From: Verrucomicrobiota bacterium
GTDB lineage: Bacteria; Verrucomicrobiota; Verrucomicrobiae; Limisphaerales; UBA11358
Length of the DNA: 64,000 nt
Direction: 5' to 3'
Assembly: GCA_014860005.1 (NCBI GenBank)
Contig: JACZKP010000004.1
Coordinates: forward strand, 1-64,000
Made by a program: the position numbers and the translations under genes. The notes beneath the pieces are model-generated. The model had not been told where the DNA came from. It searched no databases and was given only the letters and a program-made list of their open reading frames with translations. Numbering within the stretch: position 1 is the first letter of the stretch; each line of letters starts with the position of its first letter. This document shows positions 16,647 through 25,095 of this stretch, piece by piece.

Positions 16647-17135
16647 ATGCGCAGCCTTGCTATATTGTTTGCAGGAATCTTCGGCTGGAGCGTGGCCCAA
16701 GCCGGAGCGCCAGGCTATCTGGCCCGGGTGGGTCCCCCAACGTTGCGTTTTCAAGCGTCCTTCTCGGCGGTCGTGCGCGTGCCATTGCCGCCGCTTCAGA
16801 TGACTGATCCGGTTGCGACGTCGTCGAACCTGCCCGTTGAGGATTCCGCTGCTGCGGCCGCCATCCCAGAAGCCGCCTCCTCGCTGACGGACACTGGTGA
16901 AACCACGCTCGCTCCCGCAGAGTCGCCGGGCGCGAATGTGACGGGTCCGGCGGCCCCGGTCGAGCCTCAGAGCGCTGGCGAGGTCATTTCACCACAAATG
17001 CTGCTTCGATTTTTTCTCTCGACCGACCCGGGCAGTTCCCCCGAGGCCGTGATCGTAACCCCACCGTCGTTCACTCCGGCGCGACCTGCCGCTCCGGGAT
17101 CCAGTTCGGCGACCTACACCTCTCCGCAACGATGA
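16647..17135 (+). CDS. Secreted Pro/Ala-rich protein of unknown function
   Basis: A 162-residue protein with a signal peptide (MRSLAILFAGIFGWSVAQA, cleavage after AQA likely). The middle (about 60-110) is low-complexity Ala/Pro/Glu; the C-terminal part has a more conserved look (AGEVISPQMLLRFFLSTDPG, then VIVTPPSFTPARP and SSATYTSP). I do not recognise a family. It starts a run of genes with ATGA overlaps (17132, 18526) leading to the NtrC-type regulator, and it follows a sigma-28-like promoter, so an envelope role linked to motility is possible. Confidence 0.55.
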   Translation: MRSLAILFAGIFGWSVAQAGAPGYLARVGPPTLRFQASFSAVVRVPLPPLQMTDPVATSSNLPVEDSAAAAAIPEAASSLTDTGETTLAPAESPGANVTGPAAPVEPQSAGEVISPQMLLRFFLSTDPGSSPEAVIVTPPSFTPARPAAPGSSSATYTSPQR

Positions 17136-18529
17136 CCTGCCTTCATCATCAAGTTTGCCGGCCTTGGCTTGTGATCGGACGCACCCGCTGCGGATGCTGG
17201 CTGTGTTTGGCGGTGGCTTGCGTGGTGCTCTCAACCCCGGCCATCGGCTTCAGTGGCCAGTTAGATGCGCCGGCCATCGGCTCGAACTCCCCGGCGAGCA
17301 CTGCCGTTTCCGCTGGCACCAATGCCATCGAGCCAGTCGTGCCCGTCGAGATCAACATCGCCTTGCGCAATTCATCGAACCTGATTGCCAGTTCGAACCT
17401 CCAGGATGTGACCGCAAAATCCACGGCCGCGCGGCAGTTGGATTTTCAAGCCGAGCTGGAAATGGGTTGGCGCCAAAAGCAGGACAAGGATTTCAGCGGG
17501 GCGGCGAAGACTTTCGTCGGACTGCTGGAATCAGACGCCCCGCCGGAATTCCAGCGCACGGCCCTGCTGGAACTGGCGCTGCTGGCGCAAGAGACTCAGC
17601 AACCCGCGCGCGCCCAACAAGTGTTCACTCAATACTTGCAGAAGTACCCGGATGATCCCAGCGCGGCGGAAGTCCTGCTGCGCCAGGGATTGCTCTACCG
17701 CGAGATGGGGGCGCCGACCCTGGCGCTCTCCAAGTTCTATTCCGTGATGACCACCTCGTTACGGCTGAAACTGGACCGGCTGGAGTATTATCAGCGGCTC
17801 GTCCTGCAGGCGCAGACGGAAATTGCCGACACCTACTACCTCCAGGGCAAGTTCGCCGAGGCCGCCGACTTCCTGGGCCGGCTGTTGAAGCTGGACAATC
17901 CGCAGTTGAATACCGCGCAGATTCTCTACAAACTCGTGCGGTCACTCTCGAGTCTGGGGCGGCACACCGAAGTGGTGGCGCAGTCGGAAATGTTCATCAG
18001 CCGGTTCTCGGGCGCGGGGGAACTGGCGGAAGTGCGGTTCCTGCTGGCTGATTCCTTGAAAAAGCTTGGACGACCTCGCGAAGCCACGCAGCAGGTGCTG
18101 GCGTTGCTGGAATCGCAGCAGTCTGAGGCCGGGCGCACTCCGGAGAACTGGGTTTACTGGCAGCAACGGGCCGGCAATGAAATTGCCAACCAACTTTACA
18201 AAGAAGGCGACTACGTGAACGCGCTGGAGATCTATCGCAGCCTGGCCGCCCTGAACCGCTCGGCGACCTGGCAGTTGCCGGTTTGGTATCAGATGGGCCT
18301 GGTGTACGAAAAGCTGCAACAGCCGCAGTTGGCCTCCGAAACCTATGCCCGCATCTTGGAACGGCAGAAGGAATTGGCAGGCGACAAGCTCACACCGAGT
18401 CTGGCCGCCGTGATGGACATGGCCAAATGGCGCAAAGATCATTTGGAGTGGCAGATGCGCGCGGTGCAATCCGCCGCGCGGTTGCGTGCTCCAGCACCGG
18501 CCCTCAACGCCTCGCTTCCGGTCGAATGA
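17132..18529 (+). CDS. Periplasmic TPR-repeat protein
   Basis: A 465-residue protein with a hydrophobic signal segment (about 20-40, CWLCLAVACVVLSTPAIGFS) and a helical-repeat body. Several TPR/YbgF-type repeats are visible, such as FQRTALLELALLAQETQQPA with AQQVFTQYLQKYPDD, AQTEIADTYYLQGKFAEAAD and YQMGLVYEKLQQPQLASETY. TPR proteins act as scaffolds for protein complexes. Translation is coupled to both neighbours by four-base overlaps (17132-17135 and 18526-18529), which suggests a stoichiometric or functional relation with the secreted protein upstream and the export chaperone downstream. Named partners cannot be given. Confidence 0.75.
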   Translation: MTCLHHQVCRPWLVIGRTRCGCWLCLAVACVVLSTPAIGFSGQLDAPAIGSNSPASTAVSAGTNAIEPVVPVEINIALRNSSNLIASSNLQDVTAKSTAARQLDFQAELEMGWRQKQDKDFSGAAKTFVGLLESDAPPEFQRTALLELALLAQETQQPARAQQVFTQYLQKYPDDPSAAEVLLRQGLLYREMGAPTLALSKFYSVMTTSLRLKLDRLEYYQRLVLQAQTEIADTYYLQGKFAEAADFLGRLLKLDNPQLNTAQILYKLVRSLSSLGRHTEVVAQSEMFISRFSGAGELAEVRFLLADSLKKLGRPREATQQVLALLESQQSEAGRTPENWVYWQQRAGNEIANQLYKEGDYVNALEIYRSLAALNRSATWQLPVWYQMGLVYEKLQQPQLASETYARILERQKELAGDKLTPSLAAVMDMAKWRKDHLEWQMRAVQSAARLRAPAPALNASLPVE

Positions 18530-18939
18530 ATCCCGTCACCATGGTTGAGGACCTTCGCCAGCATCTGGTGCTGTGCCAGGAAATTCTGGCAGTGGTGGAG
18601 CGCGAAAGCCAGTCGCTCCGTGATGCCGCCAAACCGCCCGAGTTTGAAACGTACCAGACCAAAAAAAACTTGATTCCCCGGCTCAATCAGTCCCTTAATC
18701 GAATCCGCCTGCACCGCACAGCCTGGCAGAAGTTGAGCGTGACCGAACGCACGCAGCATCCCGAAGTGCCGGGCTTGCTTCGCCAGAATCAGGACGTGAT
18801 CATGAAGATCATCGTCTTGGATCGGGAAAACGAGCAGGTGTTGTTGCGGAAGGGGCTGGTGCCGGTGCGCCACCTGCCATCCGCCAACCGCCAGCGACCT
18901 CATTTCGTCGCTGATTTGTATCGCCGACAGGGCCGGTGA
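18526..18939 (+). CDS. FlgN-like flagellar chaperone (putative)
   Basis: A 137-residue, helical, charged protein without signal peptide. The pattern LRQHLVLCQEILAVVERESQ at the N terminus and LLRQNQDVIMKIIVLDRENE near the C terminus is like FlgN/FliT-type chaperones, which bind hook-filament junction proteins or FliD. Start chosen at the ATG overlapping the preceding stop. It is one of three such small helical proteins in the locus (the others at 9345 and 47414), so its client is uncertain. Confidence 0.6.
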   Translation: MNPVTMVEDLRQHLVLCQEILAVVERESQSLRDAAKPPEFETYQTKKNLIPRLNQSLNRIRLHRTAWQKLSVTERTQHPEVPGLLRQNQDVIMKIIVLDRENEQVLLRKGLVPVRHLPSANRQRPHFVADLYRRQGR

Positions 18940-18987
18940 AACCGTCTCACCGGGAACAACCTGGTGTGTGAGGACGGCGCGTTGGCC

Positions 18988-20415
18988 ATGCCGATTGAGA
19001 AAATCATTGTTCTGGAAGACGACTTGATCGTCCGCAAGAACCTCGAACAACAACTGCGTAACCGCCGGTTCGATGTCGCGGCGGCGGGCGACATCGCCTC
19101 CGCCCAGGAACTGCTCGCCAAGGATAATTTCGATCTCATGTTTGTGGACGTCCGGCTGCCGGATGGCGAGGGCACGGACCTGTTGCGGCAGTTGCAGTCC
19201 CGCCCGGTCAAGCCCCTGGTCGTCATCATCACGGGATTTGGCTCGGTTGAGTCCGCCGTGAATTGCATGCGGGACGGCGCGTTTGATTACCTGATCAAGC
19301 CCTTTTCGAACGAGCAGATTGACATCACGCTCAAGAAGGCCGAGGAATTCACCCAACTCGTCAAGGTCAACCGCTTTCTCAACCATGAGGAGGAAAGCGA
19401 AAGCGGTTACGAACTGCTCGGGCGCAGCCCGGCGATGGAGCAATTGCGGCAGCTCATTCGCAAGGTAGCGCGCACCCAGGCGACGGTGCTGATCCACGGT
19501 GAGAGTGGAACCGGCAAGGAGTTGGTGGCGCGCGCGCTGTATCGGGAAAGCCCGCGGGCCAACGCCCCTTTCATCCGCGTCAATTGCGCCGCCATCCCTG
19601 AGAACCTCATCGAGAGCGAGTTCTTTGGCCACGAAAAAGGGTCGTTCACTGGCGCCCTAAACAAACGGGAAGGGCGGTTTGAACTCGCTCACGGCGGCAC
19701 CATCCTGCTGGATGAAATCAGCGAGATTTCACCGCAGGTGCAGGCCAAACTATTGCGCGTGCTTCAGGAGCGGGAACTGGAGCGCGTGGGCGGTTCGCGG
19801 ACCATCAAGGTGGATGTGCGCGTCATCGCCACCACCAATCGCCAGCTCGAACAAAGTGTCGAACGCAAGGAATTCCGCCAGGACCTTTATTTCCGCTTGA
19901 ACGTAGTGCCAATCTATGTGCCGCCATTGCGCGAGCGGCGCGAAGACATTGCCTTCCTGGCGGGGCAATTCATGCAGCGGTTTACCCGCAAACATGGCGT
20001 GAAGGTGGGCGCTATTTCACCCGCTTGCCTGGCGGCGCTCCAGGCGCACAATTGGCCGGGCAATGTTCGCGAACTACAGAACGTCGTGGAACGCGCGGTG
20101 ATACTCTGCCCCGATGGCGAGGATTTGCAGGTCGCGCAACTCGGCCTCGTTGCTCCCCCGGTGTCAGCCCCGACGCCGTTGGTGTCCGCCGGCAATGAAG
20201 CACCCTTGGGCACGGCGAAGGCGGATGGCTCGGACGGGTTGTTGTCGCTTGGTGAACTGGAGAAGCAGCATATCCTCCGCACCCTGGAACGCTGCGGTAA
20301 CAACCGGACCCATGCCGCCAAGAGCCTAGACATCAGCATCCGCACCCTTCGCAACAAGCTCAACGAGTATGGTGTGATGGGAAAAGGCGACAGCGGCCCG
20401 GACGAAGCGGACTGA
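18988..20415 (+). CDS. NtrC-family sigma-54-dependent response regulator (flagellar master regulator)
   Basis: A 475-residue activator. The receiver (1-120) has acidic residues E10-D11-D12, phosphoacceptor D54 (LMFVDVRLPDG) and Lys in LIKPF. The AAA+ domain has Walker A GESGTGKE (171-178), GSFTGA (218-223, variant of the sigma-54-contacting GAFTGA) and Walker B GGTILLDEI; a Fis-type helix-turn-helix closes the protein (NNRTHAAKSLDISIRTLRNK). It opens sigma-54 promoters; five such promoters occur in this window, the first 130 bases downstream. Comparable to FlrC/FleR/FlbD, hence the inferred role. ATG 18988 fits the receiver start better than the GTG/ATG-like starts upstream. Confidence 0.92.
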   Translation: MPIEKIIVLEDDLIVRKNLEQQLRNRRFDVAAAGDIASAQELLAKDNFDLMFVDVRLPDGEGTDLLRQLQSRPVKPLVVIITGFGSVESAVNCMRDGAFDYLIKPFSNEQIDITLKKAEEFTQLVKVNRFLNHEEESESGYELLGRSPAMEQLRQLIRKVARTQATVLIHGESGTGKELVARALYRESPRANAPFIRVNCAAIPENLIESEFFGHEKGSFTGALNKREGRFELAHGGTILLDEISEISPQVQAKLLRVLQERELERVGGSRTIKVDVRVIATTNRQLEQSVERKEFRQDLYFRLNVVPIYVPPLRERREDIAFLAGQFMQRFTRKHGVKVGAISPACLAALQAHNWPGNVRELQNVVERAVILCPDGEDLQVAQLGLVAPPVSAPTPLVSAGNEAPLGTAKADGSDGLLSLGELEKQHILRTLERCGNNRTHAAKSLDISIRTLRNKLNEYGVMGKGDSGPDEAD

Positions 20416-20478
20416 AGCCGCCCACCCGCTTGGCGCAACTCACGGCTCGCAAACCTTGCCTACCCGTCCGTCCGTTCA

Positions 20479-20494
20479 CCGGAAACATTTTCCC
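20479..20494 (+). promoter_or_regulatory. Candidate enhancer site upstream of flgB
   Basis: CCGGAAACATTTTCCC matches the element CSGGNRRCATTTTCYS shared with the fliO and flgF upstream regions. Its CATTTTC ends 55 bases before the -24 box. Sigma-54 activators normally bind at such a distance. Confidence 0.55.
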
Positions 20495-20547
20495 ACCCAC
20501 CGCTCCTGGCTTGCTGGAAATGGCCGGATTTGGCGCATTTTCCCCCG

Positions 20548-20564
20548 TGGCATCTTCACTGCTT
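20548..20564 (+). promoter_or_regulatory. Sigma-54 promoter of the flgB operon
   Basis: TGGCAT-N5-CTGCTT with GG (20549-20550) and GC (20561-20562) exactly ten bases apart. Predicted start near 20574, 15 bases before the flgB ATG. A GCATTTTC (20535-20542) lies five bases upstream of the -24 box. Confidence 0.85.
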
Positions 20565-20588
20565 GGAGGTTCTCGAAATGGTGTGGGT

Positions 20589-20972
20589 ATGATAGACGCT
20601 TTATTCAGCCAGGCAAATTATTCGGCAGTGAAGAAGATGCTGGACGCCACCGCGCTCCGGCACGAAGCCATCGCCAGCAATCTGGCGAATCTCGAAACCC
20701 CGCATTACCGGCGCGTTGACGTCAATCCGTCGTTTACCGCCGAATTGCGCCAAGCAATGGAAACGCGCGATTCCGCGCAGATTGGAGCCCTCCAGCCCAC
20801 GCTGGCTGTGGACGCTAACGCCATCGCGCGCGGTCGCGACGGCAATACGGTCCAGTTGGAATCCGAATTGGTGAAACTGAACCAGAATACCCTGGCCCAC
20901 ACTTTGGAAACGCAACTCGTCACCGGCCAACTCCTGCGCCTGCGCCTGGCCATCACGGGACGGCCAGCCTGA
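20589..20972 (+). CDS. flgB: Flagellar proximal rod protein FlgB
   Basis: A 127-residue rod subunit. The flagellar rod motif is in LRHEAIASNLANLETPHYRR (about 22-41) and the C-terminal helix pattern is VKLNQNTLAHTLETQLVTGQ. ATG 20589 is chosen because upstream in-frame codons would lie inside the sigma-54 promoter. First gene of a run of sixteen flagellar genes on one strand with gaps of 0-30 bases, ending at fliN (32461); the order flgB-flgC-fliE-fliF-fliG-fliH-fliI-fliJ is the common ancestral one. Confidence 0.95.
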   Translation: MIDALFSQANYSAVKKMLDATALRHEAIASNLANLETPHYRRVDVNPSFTAELRQAMETRDSAQIGALQPTLAVDANAIARGRDGNTVQLESELVKLNQNTLAHTLETQLVTGQLLRLRLAITGRPA

Positions 20973-20981
20973 CTCTGACCT

Positions 20982-21413
20982 ATGATCAACATCCTCACCG
21001 GCATCAATTCCACCTCTTCGGCACTCGACGCTGAGCGCGTTCGCATGGAGGTCATTTCCCAGAACATCGCCAACGCGCACACCACCCGCGATGTGGATGG
21101 CAAGCCGTATCAGCGGCAGCAGGTCGTGTTTCAATCGGTTCTCGATCAGCAGCAACGCCTGAATGCCACCGGGGCGAACAGCAGCGGCGTGCAGGTCGTG
21201 CGCATTGAGAAGGACATGCGTCCGCCGCGCCTCCTGTTCGAACCGGGCCACCCGGATGCGGATGCCAACGGCATGGTCGCCACTCCCGACATCAGCATCC
21301 ACGAGGAAATGGCCGACCTCATGGTTTCTTCGCGCGCGTTCGAAGCCAATCTGGCCGTGGTCCGCAACGCCCGGAGCATGGCGCTACAAACACTGTCCAT
21401 CGGCAAGCGGTAA
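20982..21413 (+). CDS. flgC: Flagellar proximal rod protein FlgC
   Basis: A 143-residue rod subunit. The N terminus has the rod motif LDAERVRMEVISQNIANAHT (18-37). The C terminus reads EEMADLMVSSRAFEANLAVV followed by RNARSMALQTLSIGK, the FlgBCFG family end that forms the inner coiled coil of the rod. Nine bases after flgB and part of the same transcript. Confidence 0.96.
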   Translation: MINILTGINSTSSALDAERVRMEVISQNIANAHTTRDVDGKPYQRQQVVFQSVLDQQQRLNATGANSSGVQVVRIEKDMRPPRLLFEPGHPDADANGMVATPDISIHEEMADLMVSSRAFEANLAVVRNARSMALQTLSIGKR

Positions 21414-21433
21414 CCCTTTGAGCCGCGCTCCGC

Positions 21434-21811
21434 ATGAATCCACTTTCCGCCATTCGCCTGCCCGTTGGCCCGGAGATGCTCCAGGCCATGGCGCCGGCCA
21501 TGAACGAGGCACAGGCGATTCCGTTGCGCGAACTTGGAAAGCTCTCCCCCGGCGCCACCCCGCAACTCACCGAAGCCGCCGGCGTCCCTGGGAGCGGATT
21601 TGAAAGCGCACTGGGACGCCTGGTGGCGGATGTCAGCGGCAAGCAGGCGGTGGCCAGCGAGGCCGTGGCGGGTTTGGTGACGGGACAAGGCGTGCCGCTG
21701 CACCAAGCCATCGTTGCCATGGAGGAAGCCAGCGTTTCCTTCCAACTCATGGTCGAGGTGCGCAACAAACTCCTCGAATCGTACCAGGAACTAATGCGGA
21801 TGCAGGTCTGA
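21434..21811 (+). CDS. fliE: Flagellar hook-basal body protein FliE
   Basis: The adaptor between the MS ring and the rod; 125 residues. The C-terminal half holds the FliE pattern: FESALGRLVADVSGKQAVAS, then HQAIVAMEEASVSFQLMVEV followed by RNKLLESYQELMRMQV. The N-terminal half is Pro/Ala-rich and longer than in enterobacterial FliE (about 104 residues). Located between flgC and fliF as is usual. Confidence 0.95.
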   Translation: MNPLSAIRLPVGPEMLQAMAPAMNEAQAIPLRELGKLSPGATPQLTEAAGVPGSGFESALGRLVADVSGKQAVASEAVAGLVTGQGVPLHQAIVAMEEASVSFQLMVEVRNKLLESYQELMRMQV

Positions 21812-21839
21812 ACAACGGATCGTTGCCCTCGAACTCATC

Positions 21840-23459
21840 ATGAACCAAGGCCTTTCACAAGTCGGCAGCCAGCTTCAAGCCCTCTGGCAGCAACTGGGCG
21901 TCAATCAGCGCGTCAGTCTCGCGTTGGCGGCAGCGTTTGTTGTGCTTGGCCTGGGCGGGCTCGTGGTCTGGTCCAGCCGGGCCGACTATGCGCTGCTCTA
22001 CGGCAAACTCGACGAAGCCGAGGCAGCCAAAGTCATTGCCGCGCTCGACGACGCCAAGATTCGTTATCGCGTCAGTCGTGCCGGCGGCGCGATTTCCGTC
22101 CCTGCCGACAAGGTCCATGTCATGCGGATGCAGCTTGCGGCCAAAGGCATCCCCCGCGGTGAGGGTGTCGGCTTTGAGATTTTCGACAAACCCAACTTTG
22201 GCATCTCCGACTTCGTCCAGCGCGCCAATTACCTGCGCGCCGTTCAGGGCGAACTGGCGCGCACCATCAGTCAAGTGGACAGCATCGAAAGCGCGCGCGT
22301 CATGATCGTCATGCCGGAGAACCGGCTGCTGGTGGATAATCGCAAACAGCCGACGGCTTCGGTGTTCGTCCGCGTTCACGGCAGCGGAACGTTGCCGCCG
22401 TCGAACGTCAACGCCATCCGTTTCCTGGTCGCCAACGCGGTCGAAGGGTTGACCGTGAATCACGTCAGCGTGGTGGACAACCAGGGGAACGTCCTCTCCG
22501 ACAACTCCGAGCATGATTCCGTGGCGGGCCTGACGACGACGCAACTCACCGCGCGCCGCAACCTCGAACAATACTTCTCCCGCAAAGCCGAAGACCTGCT
22601 CGACAAAGTGCTGGGTCCGGGACAATCCGTCGTGCGCGTCTCCGCCGACATCAGCTTCGACTCCCTGAGCCGGGTGGAGGAGAAGTACGATCCGGAAGGC
22701 CAGGTGTTGCGCATCTCCACCATCAACGATGAAGACGTGGATTCCGCCACCACCACCGCGAATGGCGGCGCGCCAGGTGTGGTGATTAATTCCCAGACGG
22801 AGACCAACGCTGCGGCTGCCGCCTCACCCTCCAACAGCAATCGAACCCGCAAGAAAGTCACCAACAATCAATACGAGATCAACAAAACCGTCAGCAACAT
22901 CCTGCAAACCCCGGGCGACTTGAAGCGTCTCTCCGCAGCGGTCTTCATCGCGGCCAAAGTCACCGGTTCCGTCACCAACCGGGTCGTCACGCCGCGCACG
23001 CCCGAGGAGATGCAGAAGATTCAGCGCATTGTGCAGAGCGCGCTCGGCATCCAGGAGGGCGGGGACGCGCTCCGGCAGGACGAAATCGTCGTTGAGGAGA
23101 TGCCGTTCAACGACCAGCCTGCCTTTGAGATCGCGCAGCAATTTGACCAGCAGCAGCAACAACAATTCTGGTGGGACCTGGCAAAGAATTCCGTTTATCC
23201 CGCGCTGGCGCTGGGCATCCTGCTGTTCTTCTGGCGCACCTTCAAGCGGACTCCGGCCGACAATATTCCCCTCGGCATTCCCATTGGCAGCTTATCTGGC
23301 AATGGCCGGTCCAATGGCAATGGGCATGGGCATCCGGACATTCATCGCGGCGAACCCGCCACGTTGACGGTGGAAGTGCTGAATCAACTTATCCGCGAGA
23401 ATCCGGGCAACATGACTCAGGCCGTCCGTTCCTGGATGGCTGGAGAAAAAGGGAGATAA
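21840..23459 (+). CDS. fliF: Flagellar MS-ring protein FliF
   Basis: A 539-residue integral membrane protein that forms the MS ring. Transmembrane helix 1 is at about 26-45 (LALAAAFVVLGLGGLVVWSS) and helix 2 at about 450-468 (SVYPALALGILLFFWRTFKR region). The periplasmic ring-building motifs follow helix 1 (YALLYGKLDEAEAAKVIAAL; KPNFGISDFVQRANYLRAVQ; GELARTISQVDSIESARVMI). The long periplasmic loop includes a Ser/Asn/Ala-rich linker (about 315-340). The short C-terminal tail interacts with FliG. Confidence 0.97.
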   Translation: MNQGLSQVGSQLQALWQQLGVNQRVSLALAAAFVVLGLGGLVVWSSRADYALLYGKLDEAEAAKVIAALDDAKIRYRVSRAGGAISVPADKVHVMRMQLAAKGIPRGEGVGFEIFDKPNFGISDFVQRANYLRAVQGELARTISQVDSIESARVMIVMPENRLLVDNRKQPTASVFVRVHGSGTLPPSNVNAIRFLVANAVEGLTVNHVSVVDNQGNVLSDNSEHDSVAGLTTTQLTARRNLEQYFSRKAEDLLDKVLGPGQSVVRVSADISFDSLSRVEEKYDPEGQVLRISTINDEDVDSATTTANGGAPGVVINSQTETNAAAAASPSNSNRTRKKVTNNQYEINKTVSNILQTPGDLKRLSAAVFIAAKVTGSVTNRVVTPRTPEEMQKIQRIVQSALGIQEGGDALRQDEIVVEEMPFNDQPAFEIAQQFDQQQQQQFWWDLAKNSVYPALALGILLFFWRTFKRTPADNIPLGIPIGSLSGNGRSNGNGHGHPDIHRGEPATLTVEVLNQLIRENPGNMTQAVRSWMAGEKGR

Positions 23460-23465
23460 ACCGCG

Positions 23466-24515
23466 ATGGCCACCGCTGACACCACTCAATCCCCACCGGA
23501 CGGCGCCAACCTCACGCGCTTGCAGAAACTCGCCGCGCTCATGTTAATGCTCGGCCCGGAAGGCGCCGCACAAATTCTTAATAGTTTTGACGAAAAGGAA
23601 CTGGAGGCGGTCGCGGGGGAAATGGCCCGGCTCCAATCGGTCAGCCAGGAACTCCAGCGCGAAGTCTTGCGGGAATTTTCCCAGATTGCAGTCCAGGCGG
23701 GGACCTCGATCAACGGCGGGACCGACTTGGTCCGCACCACTCTCGAAAAAGCCGTCGGGCAGTCCAAGGCCTCCGCCATCGTGAGCCGGGTAGCAGGCGA
23801 CGCCGCCCCCGCAGCCGTCCTGCGCCCGCTTATCGAGGCCGATCCACGGGAACTGTTCAATCTTGTCCGCTCGGAGCAGCCGCAAACCATCGCCCTGCTG
23901 GTCAGTCATCTGCCGCCGGCCAGGGCTTCCGAGTTGCTGAATTTCTGTTCTCCTGAATTCCGCGAGCAGGTGGTGGAACGCCTCGCGACCCTGTCCCCGA
24001 CACCCATCGAAGTCGTCGAAAAAATCGTGGCCGTACTCAGCCGCCGCCTCGCCGCAAAACCCACCCGGCCATTCAGCCGCAGTGGGGGGCTGAAATCCGC
24101 CGCCACCTTGCTGAACACCCTGGGCCGCGACGTGAGCCGAACGGTGCTGACTTCCATTGAGGAGCGCAATCCCGACCTGGGCAAAGCGATCCGCCAAAAA
24201 ATGTTCACGTTTGACGATCTGTCACGCTTGCAGGTGTCGGAACTGCAAAAACTATTGCGCGAAGTGGACACCCGCGATCTGGCCATCGCGCTCAAAAAGG
24301 CCAGCGAGCCGCTCAAGGCCGCCCTGCTCAATTGCATCTCCAAGCGGGCCGCCGAAACCGTGCGCGAGGAAATGAGTTTCCTCGGCTCGGTGAAACTGCG
24401 CGATGTCGAGGGCGCCCAGAACCGCATTGTGGAAGTCGTCCGCCGGCTGGAGAGCGAAGGTGAAATTGAACTCAACGCGGAAGAGGAATCCAACACCGAT
24501 GAAGTCATGGCATGA
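23466..24515 (+). CDS. fliG: Flagellar motor switch protein FliG
   Basis: The rotor protein of the C ring that meets MotA; 349 residues. It has the N-terminal FliF-binding domain (LTRLQKLAALMLMLGPEGAA), the middle domain with EQPQTIALLVSHLPPARASE, and the C-terminal domain with FTFDDLSRLQVSELQKLLRE and the charged ridge KAASEPLKAALLNCISKRAA-like region, followed by EEMSFLGSVKLRDVEGAQNR. Its last 17 bases overlap fliH. Confidence 0.97.
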   Translation: MATADTTQSPPDGANLTRLQKLAALMLMLGPEGAAQILNSFDEKELEAVAGEMARLQSVSQELQREVLREFSQIAVQAGTSINGGTDLVRTTLEKAVGQSKASAIVSRVAGDAAPAAVLRPLIEADPRELFNLVRSEQPQTIALLVSHLPPARASELLNFCSPEFREQVVERLATLSPTPIEVVEKIVAVLSRRLAAKPTRPFSRSGGLKSAATLLNTLGRDVSRTVLTSIEERNPDLGKAIRQKMFTFDDLSRLQVSELQKLLREVDTRDLAIALKKASEPLKAALLNCISKRAAETVREEMSFLGSVKLRDVEGAQNRIVEVVRRLESEGEIELNAEEESNTDEVMA

Positions 24516-25095
24516 CACCGTCCCCTTTGGCCAGCCCTTGAAAGATGCGCGGGTGACCGTGGCGCCCCATGCCAGCGCGCTCGAAATCCGCATCCAGGAG
24601 CGGGAACAAGTCGCTTTCGAGCGGGGACGCCGTGAGGGTGAGAAAGCCTTGAGCGAGCAACTCCTCCGGCAGCGTTCGGAATTGATTGAGCTGCAAAATG
24701 GCGTGCTTAACACGCTGCGGCAAGCCGTGTCCCAAGTAACGCGTGAATGTGAAGGCGCCATGGTGGCGCTGACGTTGGAGATTGCCGGCAAGCTGGTGGC
24801 CGATATTCCCCTTTCCAGCGAAATGGTCGAGGCAGCGGTACGTGAAGCCCTTGCCCATGTGGAACAACAGGGCCGCCTGACCGTGTCGTTGAATCCGATG
24901 GACTTTGAACTGCTCCAGCAAGCCAATGCGCCGATCCTCCTCACGGACGTGGGTGGCGAGCGGTTGCGCTTCCAGACCTCGCCCAAAGTGTCCCGCGGCG
25001 GCTGCTTGGTGCAAACCAACTTCGGCGTGGTGGATGCCCGCCGCGAAACGAAATTTGAAGCCTTGAAACAGTCCCTGGCCAGTTCATGCAACTAA
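24499..25095 (+). CDS. fliH: Flagellar export ATPase regulator FliH
   Basis: A 198-residue stator of the export ATPase. A central coiled coil (about 30-85, EREQVAFERGRREGEKALSE onward) carries Gly/Ala spacing typical of FliH, followed by the conserved C-terminal domain with ALTLEIAGKLV and VREALAHVEQQGRLTVSLNP. ATG 24499 overlaps the end of fliG by 17 bases; the gene in turn overlaps fliI by 10. Together with FliI and FliJ it forms the soluble export complex. Confidence 0.92.
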   Translation: MKSWHDTVPFGQPLKDARVTVAPHASALEIRIQEREQVAFERGRREGEKALSEQLLRQRSELIELQNGVLNTLRQAVSQVTRECEGAMVALTLEIAGKLVADIPLSSEMVEAAVREALAHVEQQGRLTVSLNPMDFELLQQANAPILLTDVGGERLRFQTSPKVSRGGCLVQTNFGVVDARRETKFEALKQSLASSCN

